From positions 806,001-870,000 of the forward strand of contig NZ_VFPP01000001.1 of assembly GCF_006716745.1 (NCBI RefSeq): a stretch of DNA of 64,000 nt, written 5' to 3'. Of this stretch, positions 7,420 through 18,820 are shown piece by piece. Every line of letters starts with the position of its first letter. Position 1 is the stretch's first letter. The notes under the pieces are model-generated. The model was not told where the DNA came from. It worked only from the letters and a program-made list of their open reading frames with translations, and searched no databases. The stretch is from Saccharothrix saharensis. GTDB taxonomy: Bacteria; Actinomycetota; Actinomycetes; Mycobacteriales; Pseudonocardiaceae. Both the position numbers and the translations under genes were made by a program.

Positions 7420-10400
7420 TCAGCCCCTGAGCCGGTAGGCCCGCAGCACGGTCTGGTCGACCGTGTTGCCCTCGGTGTCGGAGGCGACGACCCGCAGCGA
7501 GACGTGCCCGCCCGGCTTGCCGCCGGCCGGGACGATCCTGGTCACCGGCGTCCAGGTCACGCCGTCGTCGAACGACGCGAACGCCTTGATCTCCCGCACC
7601 GCCGCCTTGCCCGCGCCCGCCTGCCGCGTCGCGGTGAACCGCACCGGCAGCGGCACCCCGGCCCGCGCGCTGTTGCGCAGGTCGAGTGGGACCTCGTAGC
7701 CCACCTGCAACAGCGGCAGGCCGCCTTGCGCCGTGCCCGCACTGGTGAAGCCCCACGTGGTGTGCACGTTCGTCGACAGCTCCACCTGCGGCGCGCCGCG
7801 TGCCGCGTCGAGCGACAGCTCGTAGCGGCCGGCCTCGGCGGGCACCTGCCACCGGCCGAGGCGCGGGTCGCCGGTGAAGCCGAGCGAGACACCGTCCCTC
7901 TTGAGCTCCATGCTGCCGTACCCGGTGGCCGTCCAGGACTCGACGGCGGTGGCGGTCGCGAACGGCGAGACCTTCGCCTCGATGCCGTTGCCGGTCCGCG
8001 TCACGCCACCGCCGGCCGCCCACTGCACGACCGAGGTGCCGCCGAGCCTCGGCGCGGCGACCGCGGCGTTCCAGTCACGCCGGTACTCCCGGCCCGGCTC
8101 GAACGCCACCGGTCCGAGGTCCGACCAGATGCCGACCATCGGATCACGCGCGTCCACGCCGAACATGCGGCCGATGAAACCCTCCTGGTACCAGCCGATG
8201 CCGTTGCCCGCGCTGTAGTACTCGGTGCGGGCGACCGGTGCGACCAGCGGTTCGTCCATCACGATGCCGAGGTTCGCCGTGCCGCGGAGCACCGGGTACA
8301 GGCGCTGGCGGACCAGCCCGTCGTCGCCGGAGGACCGGTAGCGCGCCTTGACCTCGGCCAGGTCACCGCGCCGGACCTCGTAGGTCCTGCCCGACGGGAG
8401 CGCACCCCGTTCCGGGAAGTACAGGTTGTAGCTGACCGGCGAGGAGCCGATCGCGTGGACCGCGACCTCGCGTCCGACCTGCGCCACCAACTGTTCCGCG
8501 CCGTGGTCGGACGCCGACAGCACCGGCAACGCGGTCTGGTCGGCTCCCGGGAACGGCAGCGGCCCGAGCAGCAGCACGGCCGCCGCGCCCGCGTCCTTCA
8601 GCCGCTGCGCCACCGCGTACAGGTCCTCGTCCGTGCCTTCCAGCACCACGAGCGCGCCCTTGACGTCACCATCGGGCCTCGCCGTGCGGAACTCGTGCGT
8701 GCCCGGCTCGAAGTACGGGCTCGCGTCGGCGTAGCGCACCGGCAGGCCGAACCCGCCCAGCGCCACGCGCGGCTGCGCGGCCTTCAGCGAGGTCGAGTAG
8801 GACAGCTGCGGCAGCGGGTCGCCGAACGACAGCCCGTACACCGGCGTGGCACCCTCGACCGGCCCGGTGACACCCGAGGTCTTGCCCGGCGCCATGGGTA
8901 CGCTCAGGTCGACCTCGCGCTCCAGCGGCCGCACGCGGTCGTCGTTCAGGTCGATCGTGATCGGCTCGCCGGCCGCGGCGTTCAGCTCGACGGTCACCGC
9001 GGCGGTCATCGACACCCGGCCCGCGATCTCGGTGACCGAGACCGGCGTGAACCAGCTCGCCAGGGCTGAGTGCTGCTCGATCCGGCCGAGGACGGCGTAG
9101 TCGGAGACCGGCAGCCGGACCGTGCCGCGGCCCTCGGCGTCGAGCGGGAGCGTGCTGGACTGCCCGGTCTCCAGGTCGACCAGCAGCAGGACCTCGTTGA
9201 ACGGCGCCTTGCCGTCCCGGCCGGTGATCTCCACCGTGAGCGGGTGGCGTTCTTCCTGCACGTACGCGCCGACCGACGTGGTCAGGACGACGCCGTCGGC
9301 GGTCGCCGTGACGTGACCGAAGAACGTGCCGAGGCCCTTGCGCGGGTCGAGCCGCACGACCACCGGCGCGCTGCCGTGCGCGGGCACCGTGACGCTCGAC
9401 GGCACGGCGAAGTCGGCGCCGAGGTCGTGCCGCAGGTCGAGCGTCACGGGCCGGTCGCCGTCGTTGTGGTAGGTGACGGTCTTCTCGTGCACCTCCGTGT
9501 GCGGCCACGCCACCAGGCCGAACGAGAGGCTGCCGACGTCCGCGCGCACCGGCTGCCCGATCGCGCGACGCACGTCCAGCAAGCCCGTGCCGACGTGGTC
9601 GGGTGTGTCGGCGACCGGCTCGACCGACGTCATCAGCCGCGCCTTGAGCTGCGGCCCGGTCCAGGTGGGGTGGCGCTGCGCCAGGATCGCGGCGGCACCC
9701 GCCACGTGCGGCGCGGCCATCGACGTGCCGGTCAGCCGCGCGTGCAGGTCCCCGACCGCCTGGTCCGGCAGCGTGCCGCTCGCCCGTGCCGCCACGATGT
9801 CCGTGCCGGGCGCGGCGAGGTCGGGCTTGACGGCGTGGTCGCCGAACCGGGGCCCGCGCGAGGACGACTCGTTGAGCTGCCCCTGCTTGGTGAGGTTGGC
9901 GACGGCCAGCGCCTCGGTCGCCGCTGCGGGGGTCGAGACCTTGCGGTAGGTGTAGTCGTTGCCCGCCGCCACCACGAACAGCGCACCGGTCTCGGCCGTG
10001 AGCCGGTCCACGGTCAGCGACAGCGGGTCGGTGCCGTCGCTCTGGTCGCCACCGAGGCTGAGGTTGACGACCTTCGCCCCGACCTCCCGCGCCGCCCACT
10101 CCATGCCCGCGATGACCGCGCTCTCCGGGCAGCCGTACGTGCCGCAGACCCGGCCGACGGCGAGCTTCGCGCCCTTGGCGACGCCCGCGTACCGGCCACC
10201 CCGCCCGGCGACGGTGGCCGCGACGTGCGTGCCGTGGCCGACGTTGTCCTGGATGCCCTCGCCGGTGAAGTCCCGGGCCGCCACGACGACGTCCTCCAAC
10301 TCCGGGTGGGCCTGGTCGTAGCCGGTGTCCAGGACGGCCACGGTGACCCCGCTGCCGTCGAACCCGGCCTGCCACGCGTCCGGCGCGCCGACCATCGGCA

Positions 10401-10875
10401 CGCTCTGGTCGAGCGTGATCCTGGCCTTGCCGTCGAGCCAGAGCTTGTCCCCGGCCCGCGCTTCGACCCGGCGGTCCGCCCACCGCCGCGCGGCCTCGGA
10501 CTTCACGATCGCGGCCGACGCCCGCAGCCCTTGGCCGAGCAGCGGGATCCGGTCGGTCGCGGCGTCGTCGTAGCCGAACCCCAGCAGGGCCGTGACGTCG
10601 AAGAACCGCTTGTCGACCCGGTCCTGCGCCAGCTCGTCGAGCGCGTCCTCGGGCACCACGAACTGGTGGTCCTGGTCGACGTACCGGACGAACCGCGTTC
10701 CCGGCCGCCCCTCGACGCGGACGACCGCCCCTCGGCCGTCCACGACCACCTTGTCACCGGTGATCAACGTGATGGTCCGGGCATCTCCCCCGGTCACCGG
10801 CTCGGCCTGTGCGGCCACCGGGCTCACCAGCCCGGCGGCCAGCACGGCGACCGCCGACCATCGTGCTCGACGCAC
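7420..10875 (-). CDS. Secreted S8 family serine protease (subtilase), 1151 residues
   Basis: A large exported subtilisin-type protease. Signal peptide residues 1-24 end near AQA-E. A propeptide-like region (about 25-160) precedes the catalytic domain, whose triad is visible: Asp183 in VAVLDTGYD, His214 in NVGHGTH, Ser385 in LTGTSMAAPH. Beyond residue 420 lie about 730 residues of beta-rich repeats with a PA-like segment, as in large actinomycete subtilases. I chose GTG 10875 because GGGGAGGA lies just upstream and a signal peptide follows; the longer frame to 11244 overlaps the next gene. A LacI-type operator lies 17 bases before the start. It probably digests extracellular protein. Confidence 0.92.
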   Translation of the reverse strand: MRRARWSAVAVLAAGLVSPVAAQAEPVTGGDARTITLITGDKVVVDGRGAVVRVEGRPGTRFVRYVDQDHQFVVPEDALDELAQDRVDKRFFDVTALLGFGYDDAATDRIPLLGQGLRASAAIVKSEAARRWADRRVEARAGDKLWLDGKARITLDQSVPMVGAPDAWQAGFDGSGVTVAVLDTGYDQAHPELEDVVVAARDFTGEGIQDNVGHGTHVAATVAGRGGRYAGVAKGAKLAVGRVCGTYGCPESAVIAGMEWAAREVGAKVVNLSLGGDQSDGTDPLSLTVDRLTAETGALFVVAAGNDYTYRKVSTPAAATEALAVANLTKQGQLNESSSRGPRFGDHAVKPDLAAPGTDIVAARASGTLPDQAVGDLHARLTGTSMAAPHVAGAAAILAQRHPTWTGPQLKARLMTSVEPVADTPDHVGTGLLDVRRAIGQPVRADVGSLSFGLVAWPHTEVHEKTVTYHNDGDRPVTLDLRHDLGADFAVPSSVTVPAHGSAPVVVRLDPRKGLGTFFGHVTATADGVVLTTSVGAYVQEERHPLTVEITGRDGKAPFNEVLLLVDLETGQSSTLPLDAEGRGTVRLPVSDYAVLGRIEQHSALASWFTPVSVTEIAGRVSMTAAVTVELNAAAGEPITIDLNDDRVRPLEREVDLSVPMAPGKTSGVTGPVEGATPVYGLSFGDPLPQLSYSTSLKAAQPRVALGGFGLPVRYADASPYFEPGTHEFRTARPDGDVKGALVVLEGTDEDLYAVAQRLKDAGAAAVLLLGPLPFPGADQTALPVLSASDHGAEQLVAQVGREVAVHAIGSSPVSYNLYFPERGALPSGRTYEVRRGDLAEVKARYRSSGDDGLVRQRLYPVLRGTANLGIVMDEPLVAPVARTEYYSAGNGIGWYQEGFIGRMFGVDARDPMVGIWSDLGPVAFEPGREYRRDWNAAVAAPRLGGTSVVQWAAGGGVTRTGNGIEAKVSPFATATAVESWTATGYGSMELKRDGVSLGFTGDPRLGRWQVPAEAGRYELSLDAARGAPQVELSTNVHTTWGFTSAGTAQGGLPLLQVGYEVPLDLRNSARAGVPLPVRFTATRQAGAGKAAVREIKAFASFDDGVTWTPVTRIVPAGGKPGGHVSLRVVASDTEGNTVDQTVLRAYRLRG

Positions 10876-10891
10876 GTGTCCTCCCCAGAAG

Positions 10892-10905
10892 TGGAAGCGC
10901 TTTCG
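10892..10905 (-). promoter_or_regulatory. Candidate LacI-family operator upstream of the subtilase
   Basis: TGGAAGCGCTTTCG contains the perfect AAGCGCTT core and reads GAAAGCGCTTCC on the minus strand, close to the cre/CebR class of operators. It starts 17 bases upstream of the subtilase GTG, where a repressor would block transcription. Catabolite or sugar-linked control is inferred. Confidence 0.5.
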
Positions 10906-10960
10906 GCGAAGGAGACTCGTGGGGATGCGCCGAGGTTGCACCGCCGGGTGGAACGGCTGG

Positions 10961-12148
10961 TCAGATCGCGGAGCAGTCGGCCTTGTCGGTCCAGTCCGCC
11001 CCGCACCGGTACAGCGGGAACGGTGTGGTGTAGCCGTAGCGGGCGCCCAGGGTGTTGTACTCGCCGACGTCGATCCGCCGGGCCACGTAGTGGTCGGTGG
11101 CGGTGGCGGTGACCGTCTCGGTGTAGGGCGGGCGTGTCGTCGTCGTGGTGGAGGTCGGGGTCGTGCCGCCGTCCAGTCCCCAGAACCGGGCCAGGTGGTG
11201 GGCGGCGCAGACGTTGACGTCGAGCACGTACGCGGCCGTGGCACCGCACTGGGCGGCCCCGGTGCCGGGGTCGACGGGCTGGCCGTGGTTCATTCCGGTG
11301 ATCGAGTAGTGCTCAACCGTGCCGCCGTAGACGCGGTGCGGGTAGCCCGCCACGGTGTCGCTGACGTCCGGCGTCTGGTCCGTGCCGTTGACGTCGGTCC
11401 ACTGCTCGACCAGCTCGGTGCCGTTGAGCGGCCGCACGGTGGTGTCGGCGGTGCCGTGCCAGATGGACACCTTCGGCCGCGGTCCGGAGTGGACGTACGC
11501 GGCCCGCACCTTGTCACCCCACTGCGCGGGCGTGAGGTCCATGCCGGGGTTCATGCAGCCGAACGCCGCGCCCACCGAGGTGGCGCACTGGTAGGGCAGC
11601 CCGGCCACGATGCCGCCGCCGGAGAACACGTCCGGGTAGGTGGCGAGCAGGACCGCGGTCATCGCGCCGCCCGCGGACAGGCCGCTGGCGTACGCCGACG
11701 TGGCCCCGTTGTCCTGCTTGGCCCTGTCCACCATCTGCTTGATCGACAGCGCCTCGCCGGAGCCGCGGCGGGTGTCGCCCGGCTCGAACCAGTTGAAGCA
11801 CGAGTTGGCGTTGTTCTGCGACCGCTGCTGCGGCGCGACGACGGTGAACTTCCCGCGGTCGGCGAGCTGCGGCCAGCCGGTGGCCGTGCCGTAGCCGGTG
11901 GCGTTCTGCGTGCAGCCGTGCAGCGCGACGACGACCGGCCGTCCCGCGGGCAGGCCGGCGGGCACGTAGCGGAACATCTGCAGGTTGCCGGGGTTCGAGC
12001 CGAAACCCGTGACCTCCTGCCAGGTCGCGGCGGCGGCCGGTCGCGGCGGGGAGACCACGACGACCGCGGCGGCCGACAGCACGACCAGCACGGCGGCCAG
12101 TGTCGCGACGGGACCCCGGACGGCCGGGGCGGGGTGACGATCCGACAT
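10961..12148 (-). CDS. Secreted PHB depolymerase/feruloyl-type esterase (CE1-like)
   Basis: A 395-residue exported alpha/beta-hydrolase. The signal peptide covers residues 1-41. The oxyanion motif HGCTQ (77-81) and nucleophile motif GLSAGG with Ser158 identify the extracellular PHB depolymerase family, which also includes feruloyl and acetylxylan esterases. A Thr-rich linker (near 315-325) leads to a small C-terminal module of about 65 residues containing two Cys, possibly a binding domain. ATG 12148 has GAGGA 7 bases upstream. It is divergent from a xylanase gene, so an esterase acting on xylan side chains is more likely than a polyester depolymerase. Substrate is not shown by sequence alone. 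Confidence 0.88.
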   Translation of the reverse strand: MSDRHPAPAVRGPVATLAAVLVVLSAAAVVVVSPPRPAAAATWQEVTGFGSNPGNLQMFRYVPAGLPAGRPVVVALHGCTQNATGYGTATGWPQLADRGKFTVVAPQQRSQNNANSCFNWFEPGDTRRGSGEALSIKQMVDRAKQDNGATSAYASGLSAGGAMTAVLLATYPDVFSGGGIVAGLPYQCATSVGAAFGCMNPGMDLTPAQWGDKVRAAYVHSGPRPKVSIWHGTADTTVRPLNGTELVEQWTDVNGTDQTPDVSDTVAGYPHRVYGGTVEHYSITGMNHGQPVDPGTGAAQCGATAAYVLDVNVCAAHHLARFWGLDGGTTPTSTTTTTRPPYTETVTATATDHYVARRIDVGEYNTLGARYGYTTPFPLYRCGADWTDKADCSAI

Positions 12149-12293
12149 GGGCGCATCCTCCGCGTTGAGTGATGGCGGTCACGTTCGATACGGCGACGCT
12201 AGGAGTCGTCATGGCCGCTCGTCGCTGGTTAATCACGCCACTCTTCGCAACGCGCCGGTGTGTGACGTCGCCACACCAGACCGGGCCACCGAT

Positions 12294-14547
<2,254 letters not shown>

Positions 14548-14551
14548 CGCA

Positions 14552-14593
14552 CGCCGGTGTGCCCCTCACAGCGACGTGGGGGGCACACCGGCG
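14552..14593. terminator. Hairpin between xylanase and XRE-cupin gene
   Basis: Perfect 14-base arms (14552-14565 and 14580-14593) enclose a 14-base loop right after the xylanase stop and just before the end of the convergent regulator gene. It can serve both directions. Confidence 0.75.
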
Positions 14594-14611
14594 CGCTTCG
14601 CCCTCCCCGGA

Positions 14612-15193
14612 TCAGGTCCGGGTGCGCAGGTGGACGCGTTCGCCTTGCGGGCCGAACAGGATCAGCAGCTCGACGGGCGCGGCGTCGGCCGCGCCCAGCC
14701 AGTGCGGGACGCGGGTGTCGAACTCGGCCACCTCGCCGGGCGCGAGCACGATGTCCCGTTCGCCGACCACCAGGCGCAGCCGTCCGTTCAGGACGTAGAG
14801 CCACTCGTGCCCCTCGTGGGTCTTCGGCTCGGGCACCGCGTCGTGCGGTGCGCCCGGGATGACCATCTTGAACGCCTGCGTGCCGCCGGGACGGCGGCTC
14901 AACGCCATAAACGTCATGCCGTGTCGGCGGACCGGCCGGAGGTGGACGCGCGGGTCGCCCGTGGGCGGCGCGCCGACCAGCTCGTCGAGCGGCACGCCGT
15001 GCGCCCGCGCCAGCGGCAGCAGCAGCTCCAGGTTCGGCCGCCGCCGACCGCTCTCCAACCGCGACAGCGTGCTCTCCGAGATTCCGGTGGCCGCGGCCAA
15101 CTCGGCCAGCGTGACCCCGCGCGCCCGGCGCACCGCCCGCAGCCGCGGGCCCACGGCGATCAGCACGCGATCCAGGTCGTCGTCCACCCGCAC
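14612..15193 (-). CDS. XRE-family regulator with C-terminal cupin domain
   Basis: About 193 residues. The N-terminal helix-turn-helix shows LRAVRRARGVTLAELAAATG followed by SESTLSRLESGRRRP; the C-terminal half is a double-stranded beta-helix cupin (HEGHEWLYVLNGRLRL, LAPGEVAEFD, VPHWLG) that would bind a small ligand. Such proteins repress metabolic or detoxification genes. The start is uncertain: GTG 15193 or 15187 fit the family best, while a longer frame runs to 15256. An inverted repeat TTGCC-N5-GGCAA lies directly before these starts and suggests self-regulation. The target genes are not obvious. Confidence 0.85.
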   Translation of the reverse strand: MRVDDDLDRVLIAVGPRLRAVRRARGVTLAELAAATGISESTLSRLESGRRRPNLELLLPLARAHGVPLDELVGAPPTGDPRVHLRPVRRHGMTFMALSRRPGGTQAFKMVIPGAPHDAVPEPKTHEGHEWLYVLNGRLRLVVGERDIVLAPGEVAEFDTRVPHWLGAADAAPVELLILFGPQGERVHLRTRT

Positions 15194-15196
15194 AGC

Positions 15197-15211
15197 TTGC
15201 CAAATCGGCAA
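15197..15211 (-). promoter_or_regulatory. Inverted repeat at the XRE-cupin start
   Basis: TTGCCAAATCGGCAA has perfect 5-base arms around 5 bases and sits immediately upstream of the probable GTG starts. It is a likely autoregulatory operator. Confidence 0.45.
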
Positions 15212-15298
15212 CCCCCCGTGCCGCGGGCGTGCCGTGCGGCGGTGTGGACCACCCACCGAAGTAGGCTGCCCGGACGACGGCCGAGGAGGCTTCCGACC

Positions 15299-15718
15299 AT
15301 GAAGTACATGCTGATCATGCGCGCGACCGACGAGGCCTTCGCGGGCATGGGCGAGATCGACTTCGACGAGATGCTGGCGACCATCGGCAGGTTCAACGAC
15401 GAGCTGATCCGGGCGGGCGTGCTGGTCGCCGCCGAGGGGCTCGCCGACGCCTCCGAGGGCGTGGTGGTCGACTACTCGTCCGAGCCGCCGGTGGTGACCG
15501 ACGGCCCGTACGGCGAGACCAAGGAGCTGTTCAACGGCTTCTACATCCTCAACGTGGCGTCGAAGGAGGAGGCCGTCGAGTGGGCCAAGCGCCAGCCGAT
15601 CACCGGTCCCGGCTTCAAGACCGAGATCCGCCGCGTCACCACCATCGACGAGTTCCCGCAGGACAACGAGTGGATCAAGAAGGAGCGGGCGTGGCGGGAA
15701 GCCACCGGTCAGCTCTGA
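15299..15718 (+). CDS. YciI/DGPF-domain protein, ECF42 partner
   Basis: A 139-residue protein of the YCII-related DGPF family: it starts MKYMLIMRA and carries the DGPYGETKELFNGFYIL segment that corresponds to the name-giving DGPF motif. These small cytoplasmic proteins are very often encoded next to ECF42 sigma factors; their biochemical role is unknown. GAGGAGG at 15283-15289 precedes ATG 15299. The reading frame overlaps the GTG start of the sigma gene by 28 bases, so the two are co-translated. Loss or presence of this partner may tune the sigma factor, but this is not established. Confidence 0.9.
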   Translation: MKYMLIMRATDEAFAGMGEIDFDEMLATIGRFNDELIRAGVLVAAEGLADASEGVVVDYSSEPPVVTDGPYGETKELFNGFYILNVASKEEAVEWAKRQPITGPGFKTEIRRVTTIDEFPQDNEWIKKERAWREATGQL

Positions 15719-17013
15719 GCGGTGCGACGGCGAGCGACCCCACCGGCCGCGGTGCGGTCGCCGCCGTCTGGCGCATCGAGTCGGCGCGGATCGTCGGCGC
15801 GCTCGCCCGCTACACCGGTGACTTCGCGCTGGCCGAGGACCTGGCCCAGGAGGCGCTGGCCGAGGCGCTGGTGACCTGGCCGCGCGACGGCGTGCCGCGC
15901 AACCCGGCGGGCTGGTTGCTCACCGTCGGCAAGAGGCGGGCGATCGACGCGTTCCGCCGGCGGTCCACCCTGGACGAGAAGTACGCCGTCCTCGCCCGCG
16001 ACCTCGACGAGGGCGGCGCGGTCACGGGAGGGGAGGCCACCCGGGTCGACGACGTGCCGTGGGACCCCGACCAGATCGACGACGACGTGCTGGCGCTCAT
16101 GTTCATCTCGTGCCACCCGGTGCTGTCGCGGGAGGCACGGGTGGCGTTGACGTTGCGCGTGGTCGGCGGGCTGACCAGCGACGAGATCGCCAAGGCGTGC
16201 CTGGTGCCGACGGCGACCGCGCAGGCCAGGATCACCCGGGCCAAGAAGGCGCTCGGCGCGGCCGGGGTGCCGTTCGCGGTGCCGACGGCCGAGGAGCGCA
16301 CCGCCCGGCTCGGCTCGGTGCTCAACGTGATCTACCTGATCTTCACCGAGGGTTCGACGGCCAGCTCGGGCGACGACCTGATCCGGTTCGACCTGGCGGG
16401 TGAGGCCCAGCGCCTGGCCCGGGTGCTGGCCCGGCTGGTGCCCGACCAGCCCGAGGTGCACGGCCTGCTGGCGCTGCTGGAGCTGACCGCGGCGCGCTTC
16501 CCCGCCCGCACGGGTCCGGACGGCGAGCCCGTGCTGCTGGAGCACCAGGACCGCCGCCGGTGGGACCACGCCGCGATCCGCCGCGGGCGCGCCGCGCTGG
16601 CCCGGGCCGAGCAGGCGGGTCGGGGTTGGGGCGCATACGGGTTGCAGGCGGCCATCGCCGAGTGCCACGCCGTCGCGCCGTCGGTCGAGGAGACGAACTG
16701 GGACCGGATCGTGCTGCTGTACGAGGCGCTGGGCCGGCTCGTGCCGTCGCCGGTGGTCGACCTGAACCGGGCGGTGGCGGTGTCCATGGCGCGGGGGCCC
16801 GCGGACGCGCTGTCGATCGTGGACGGGCTGGTCGGGTCCGAGGCGTTGGCGAACTCGCACCTGCTGCCCAGCGTGCGCGGCGAGCTGTTGAGCCGCCTCG
16901 GCCGGGTGGAGGAGGCGCGGGTCGAGCTGGAGCGGGCCGTGCGGTTGTGCGGCAACGAGCGGGAACGGGCGGTGCTGGCCGGCAAGGTCACCGACCTCAC
17001 GACGTCGAGCTGA
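15691..17013 (+). CDS. ECF42-group RNA polymerase sigma factor with TPR-like C-terminal extension
   Basis: A 440-residue ECF sigma factor. Region 2 shows DFALAEDLAQEALAEALVTW and the WLLTVGKRRAIDAFRR stretch; region 4 shows LTLRVVGGLTSDEIAKACLV. A long C-terminal extension of about 200 residues contains DLNRAVAV, typical of ECF42 proteins, and helical TPR-like repeats. In this group the extension takes the place of a conventional anti-sigma factor. GTG 15691 with AGGAG 5 bases upstream is chosen; it lies inside the end of the DGPF gene. Its last 17 bases overlap the end of the convergent kinase gene. Confidence 0.92.
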   Translation: MAGSHRSALSGATASDPTGRGAVAAVWRIESARIVGALARYTGDFALAEDLAQEALAEALVTWPRDGVPRNPAGWLLTVGKRRAIDAFRRRSTLDEKYAVLARDLDEGGAVTGGEATRVDDVPWDPDQIDDDVLALMFISCHPVLSREARVALTLRVVGGLTSDEIAKACLVPTATAQARITRAKKALGAAGVPFAVPTAEERTARLGSVLNVIYLIFTEGSTASSGDDLIRFDLAGEAQRLARVLARLVPDQPEVHGLLALLELTAARFPARTGPDGEPVLLEHQDRRRWDHAAIRRGRAALARAEQAGRGWGAYGLQAAIAECHAVAPSVEETNWDRIVLLYEALGRLVPSPVVDLNRAVAVSMARGPADALSIVDGLVGSEALANSHLLPSVRGELLSRLGRVEEARVELERAVRLCGNERERAVLAGKVTDLTTSS

Positions 17014-18730
17014 GGATCATGCCGTTCCACCAGTAGCCGAGCTGGTCGAGCGCGTCCGGGTCGAGCGCCGTCGACGACCGCAGCACGCCGGTGGTCGTGG
17101 TCCGCGTGTCGACCCACCACACCTGGCCGACGCCGTCGGCGACGAAGCAGGTCGTGTACTCGCCGGGTGCGGGGTCGCGTTCGGGCCGGTGGTACAGGGC
17201 GTAGTGCGCCGACCTGGTCAGGGGACGGCAGCCGCCCTGGCTGTCGTCGCGCGGGATGCCGTGGGCGTCGACCAGGGCTTTGAAGTGGGCGTCCTGCGAG
17301 GTGCGGTCGGTGAACAGGTGGAACACCGCCTCGTCGGGGGGCGGGAAGCGGAAGTGCGCCGAGTTCGCCGCGGCGCACGTGACGGTCGCCGCGACACCCG
17401 TGCCCGACGGCGTGGGCACGCAGCCGGGGTTGTCGCGGTAGACCGCGGGGAGTCGGCTCAGCAGCACCGTGACCTGCTGGTCGGCCTTGGTGGTGGTCGT
17501 AAAGGTCGCCGCCGTGGCGGTTGTCGTGGAGGTGGCTTCCGTGGTCGGCGCTTCGGTCGTGGTGGTCGGGCTCGCCAGGTTGCCGCCGCCCTTCCAGTCC
17601 ACGGACCAGACCAGCACCACCGCCACGAGCAGCAGCCCGACCGCCCCGGCGGCGATCGGCGCGACCTTCCGGCTGCGCGGAGCGGTGGGAGGCCCGGGGA
17701 TCGTGACCGGACCCCGAGCCGGGGCCGTGCCGGACGGCGGCGGCGGAACCCGGAGCGGGCCGGACGGGGTGGCGACGGGTGGAACCGGGCCGGAACCGGG
17801 ACGTCGGGCCGGACCGGGAGCGGAACCCGGAGCCCGAGCCGGGATCACGGCCGAGGCCGGAGTCGCGACTGGAGGGGAGGACGGAGCAGGAGCCGGTCGA
17901 GGGGTGGGCGGTGGGACCGTGGTGAGCGCTCGGGCGGCGGCGGTGGCCAGGGCGCCCGCCGTCGGGTAGCGGTCGGTCGGGTCCTTGGCCATGCCCTGGC
18001 GGATCACGTCGTCCAACGCGCGCGGCAGGGTCGGGTCGGTGGCGGACGCGGCCGGTGGCGGCTGTTGCAGGTGGGCCCAGAGCAGGGCGGCGGCGCTGTC
18101 CGCCTCGAACGGGCGGCGGCCGGTGACACACGCGTGCAGCACGCAGGCCAGGGCGTAGACGTCCGCACGGCCGTCCACCGCGCCGTTGCCGAACCGCTCC
18201 GGGGCCAGGTAGTCCAGCGTCCCGATCACCGCACCGGACGCGGTCAGGTGGGTGCCGGCGGGCAGCGCGCTGCGGGCGATGCCGAAGTCCACCAGGTACA
18301 CGAAGTCGTCCGGCGTGACGAGGATGTTCGACGGCTTCACGTCCCGGTGCACCAGACCGTCCGCGTGCGCGGCGTCCAGCGCGCCCGCGACCTGGGCGAT
18401 GAGCCGCACGGCCCGCGCCGGGTCCAGCGGACCGCCCTCGACGACCGCCGCCAGGTCACGTCCCTCGACCAGTCGCATGTCCAGGTACAGCTGGCCGTCG
18501 ATCGCGCCGTAGGCGTGGATCGGGATCACGTGCGGCTCGCGCAGCCGTGCCGCGATCCGCGACTCGCGCCGGAACCGGGCGCGGAACTCCTCGTCGTCGT
18601 TGTGCACGGCGGACAGCCGCTTCAACGCCACCACGCGGTCGTGGACCGTGTCGTAGGCGCGGTGCACGTCGCCCATGCCACCGCGGCCCAGCAGCTCGCC
18701 GACACGATAAGGCCCGAACGCCTCCGCCAT
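16997..18730 (-). CDS. Transmembrane Ser/Thr protein kinase (PknB-like)
   Basis: A 577-residue eukaryotic-type kinase. The catalytic domain (about 5-270) shows the glycine loop LGRGGMGDV, the VVALKRL lysine, HRDVKPSNIL, VDFGIA and the APERF motif. A Pro/Ala-rich juxtamembrane stretch (about 280-355) leads to one transmembrane helix (IAAGAVGLLLVAVVLVWSV), a Thr-rich segment, and an extracellular domain of about 140 residues with several Cys. It probably senses an outside signal and phosphorylates cytoplasmic proteins. ATG 18730 with GGGGGAG upstream is preferred to the longer frame. A second kinase gene lies just upstream on the same strand. Confidence 0.92.
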   Translation of the reverse strand: MAEAFGPYRVGELLGRGGMGDVHRAYDTVHDRVVALKRLSAVHNDDEEFRARFRRESRIAARLREPHVIPIHAYGAIDGQLYLDMRLVEGRDLAAVVEGGPLDPARAVRLIAQVAGALDAAHADGLVHRDVKPSNILVTPDDFVYLVDFGIARSALPAGTHLTASGAVIGTLDYLAPERFGNGAVDGRADVYALACVLHACVTGRRPFEADSAAALLWAHLQQPPPAASATDPTLPRALDDVIRQGMAKDPTDRYPTAGALATAAARALTTVPPPTPRPAPAPSSPPVATPASAVIPARAPGSAPGPARRPGSGPVPPVATPSGPLRVPPPPSGTAPARGPVTIPGPPTAPRSRKVAPIAAGAVGLLLVAVVLVWSVDWKGGGNLASPTTTTEAPTTEATSTTTATAATFTTTTKADQQVTVLLSRLPAVYRDNPGCVPTPSGTGVAATVTCAAANSAHFRFPPPDEAVFHLFTDRTSQDAHFKALVDAHGIPRDDSQGGCRPLTRSAHYALYHRPERDPAPGEYTTCFVADGVGQVWWVDTRTTTTGVLRSSTALDPDALDQLGYWWNGMILSSTS

Positions 18731-18820
18731 CACTCCCCCGGGTTCCACCACGCCGTCACTGCAGGACCGACGCGGCCGGACGCCGAGGGGTTCCACCGAG
18801 GTGAGCGCGGGTGCTCCGGC

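Noticed and set aside
7327..9069. A 580-codon plus-strand frame opposite the subtilase
   Set aside because: Low-complexity Arg/Gly composition and no motif; it is antisense to a clear S8 protease gene.
10876..11244. N-terminal extension of the subtilase frame
   Set aside because: It overlaps the esterase gene on the same strand and shows no signal or domain; the GTG at 10875 starts a signal peptide.
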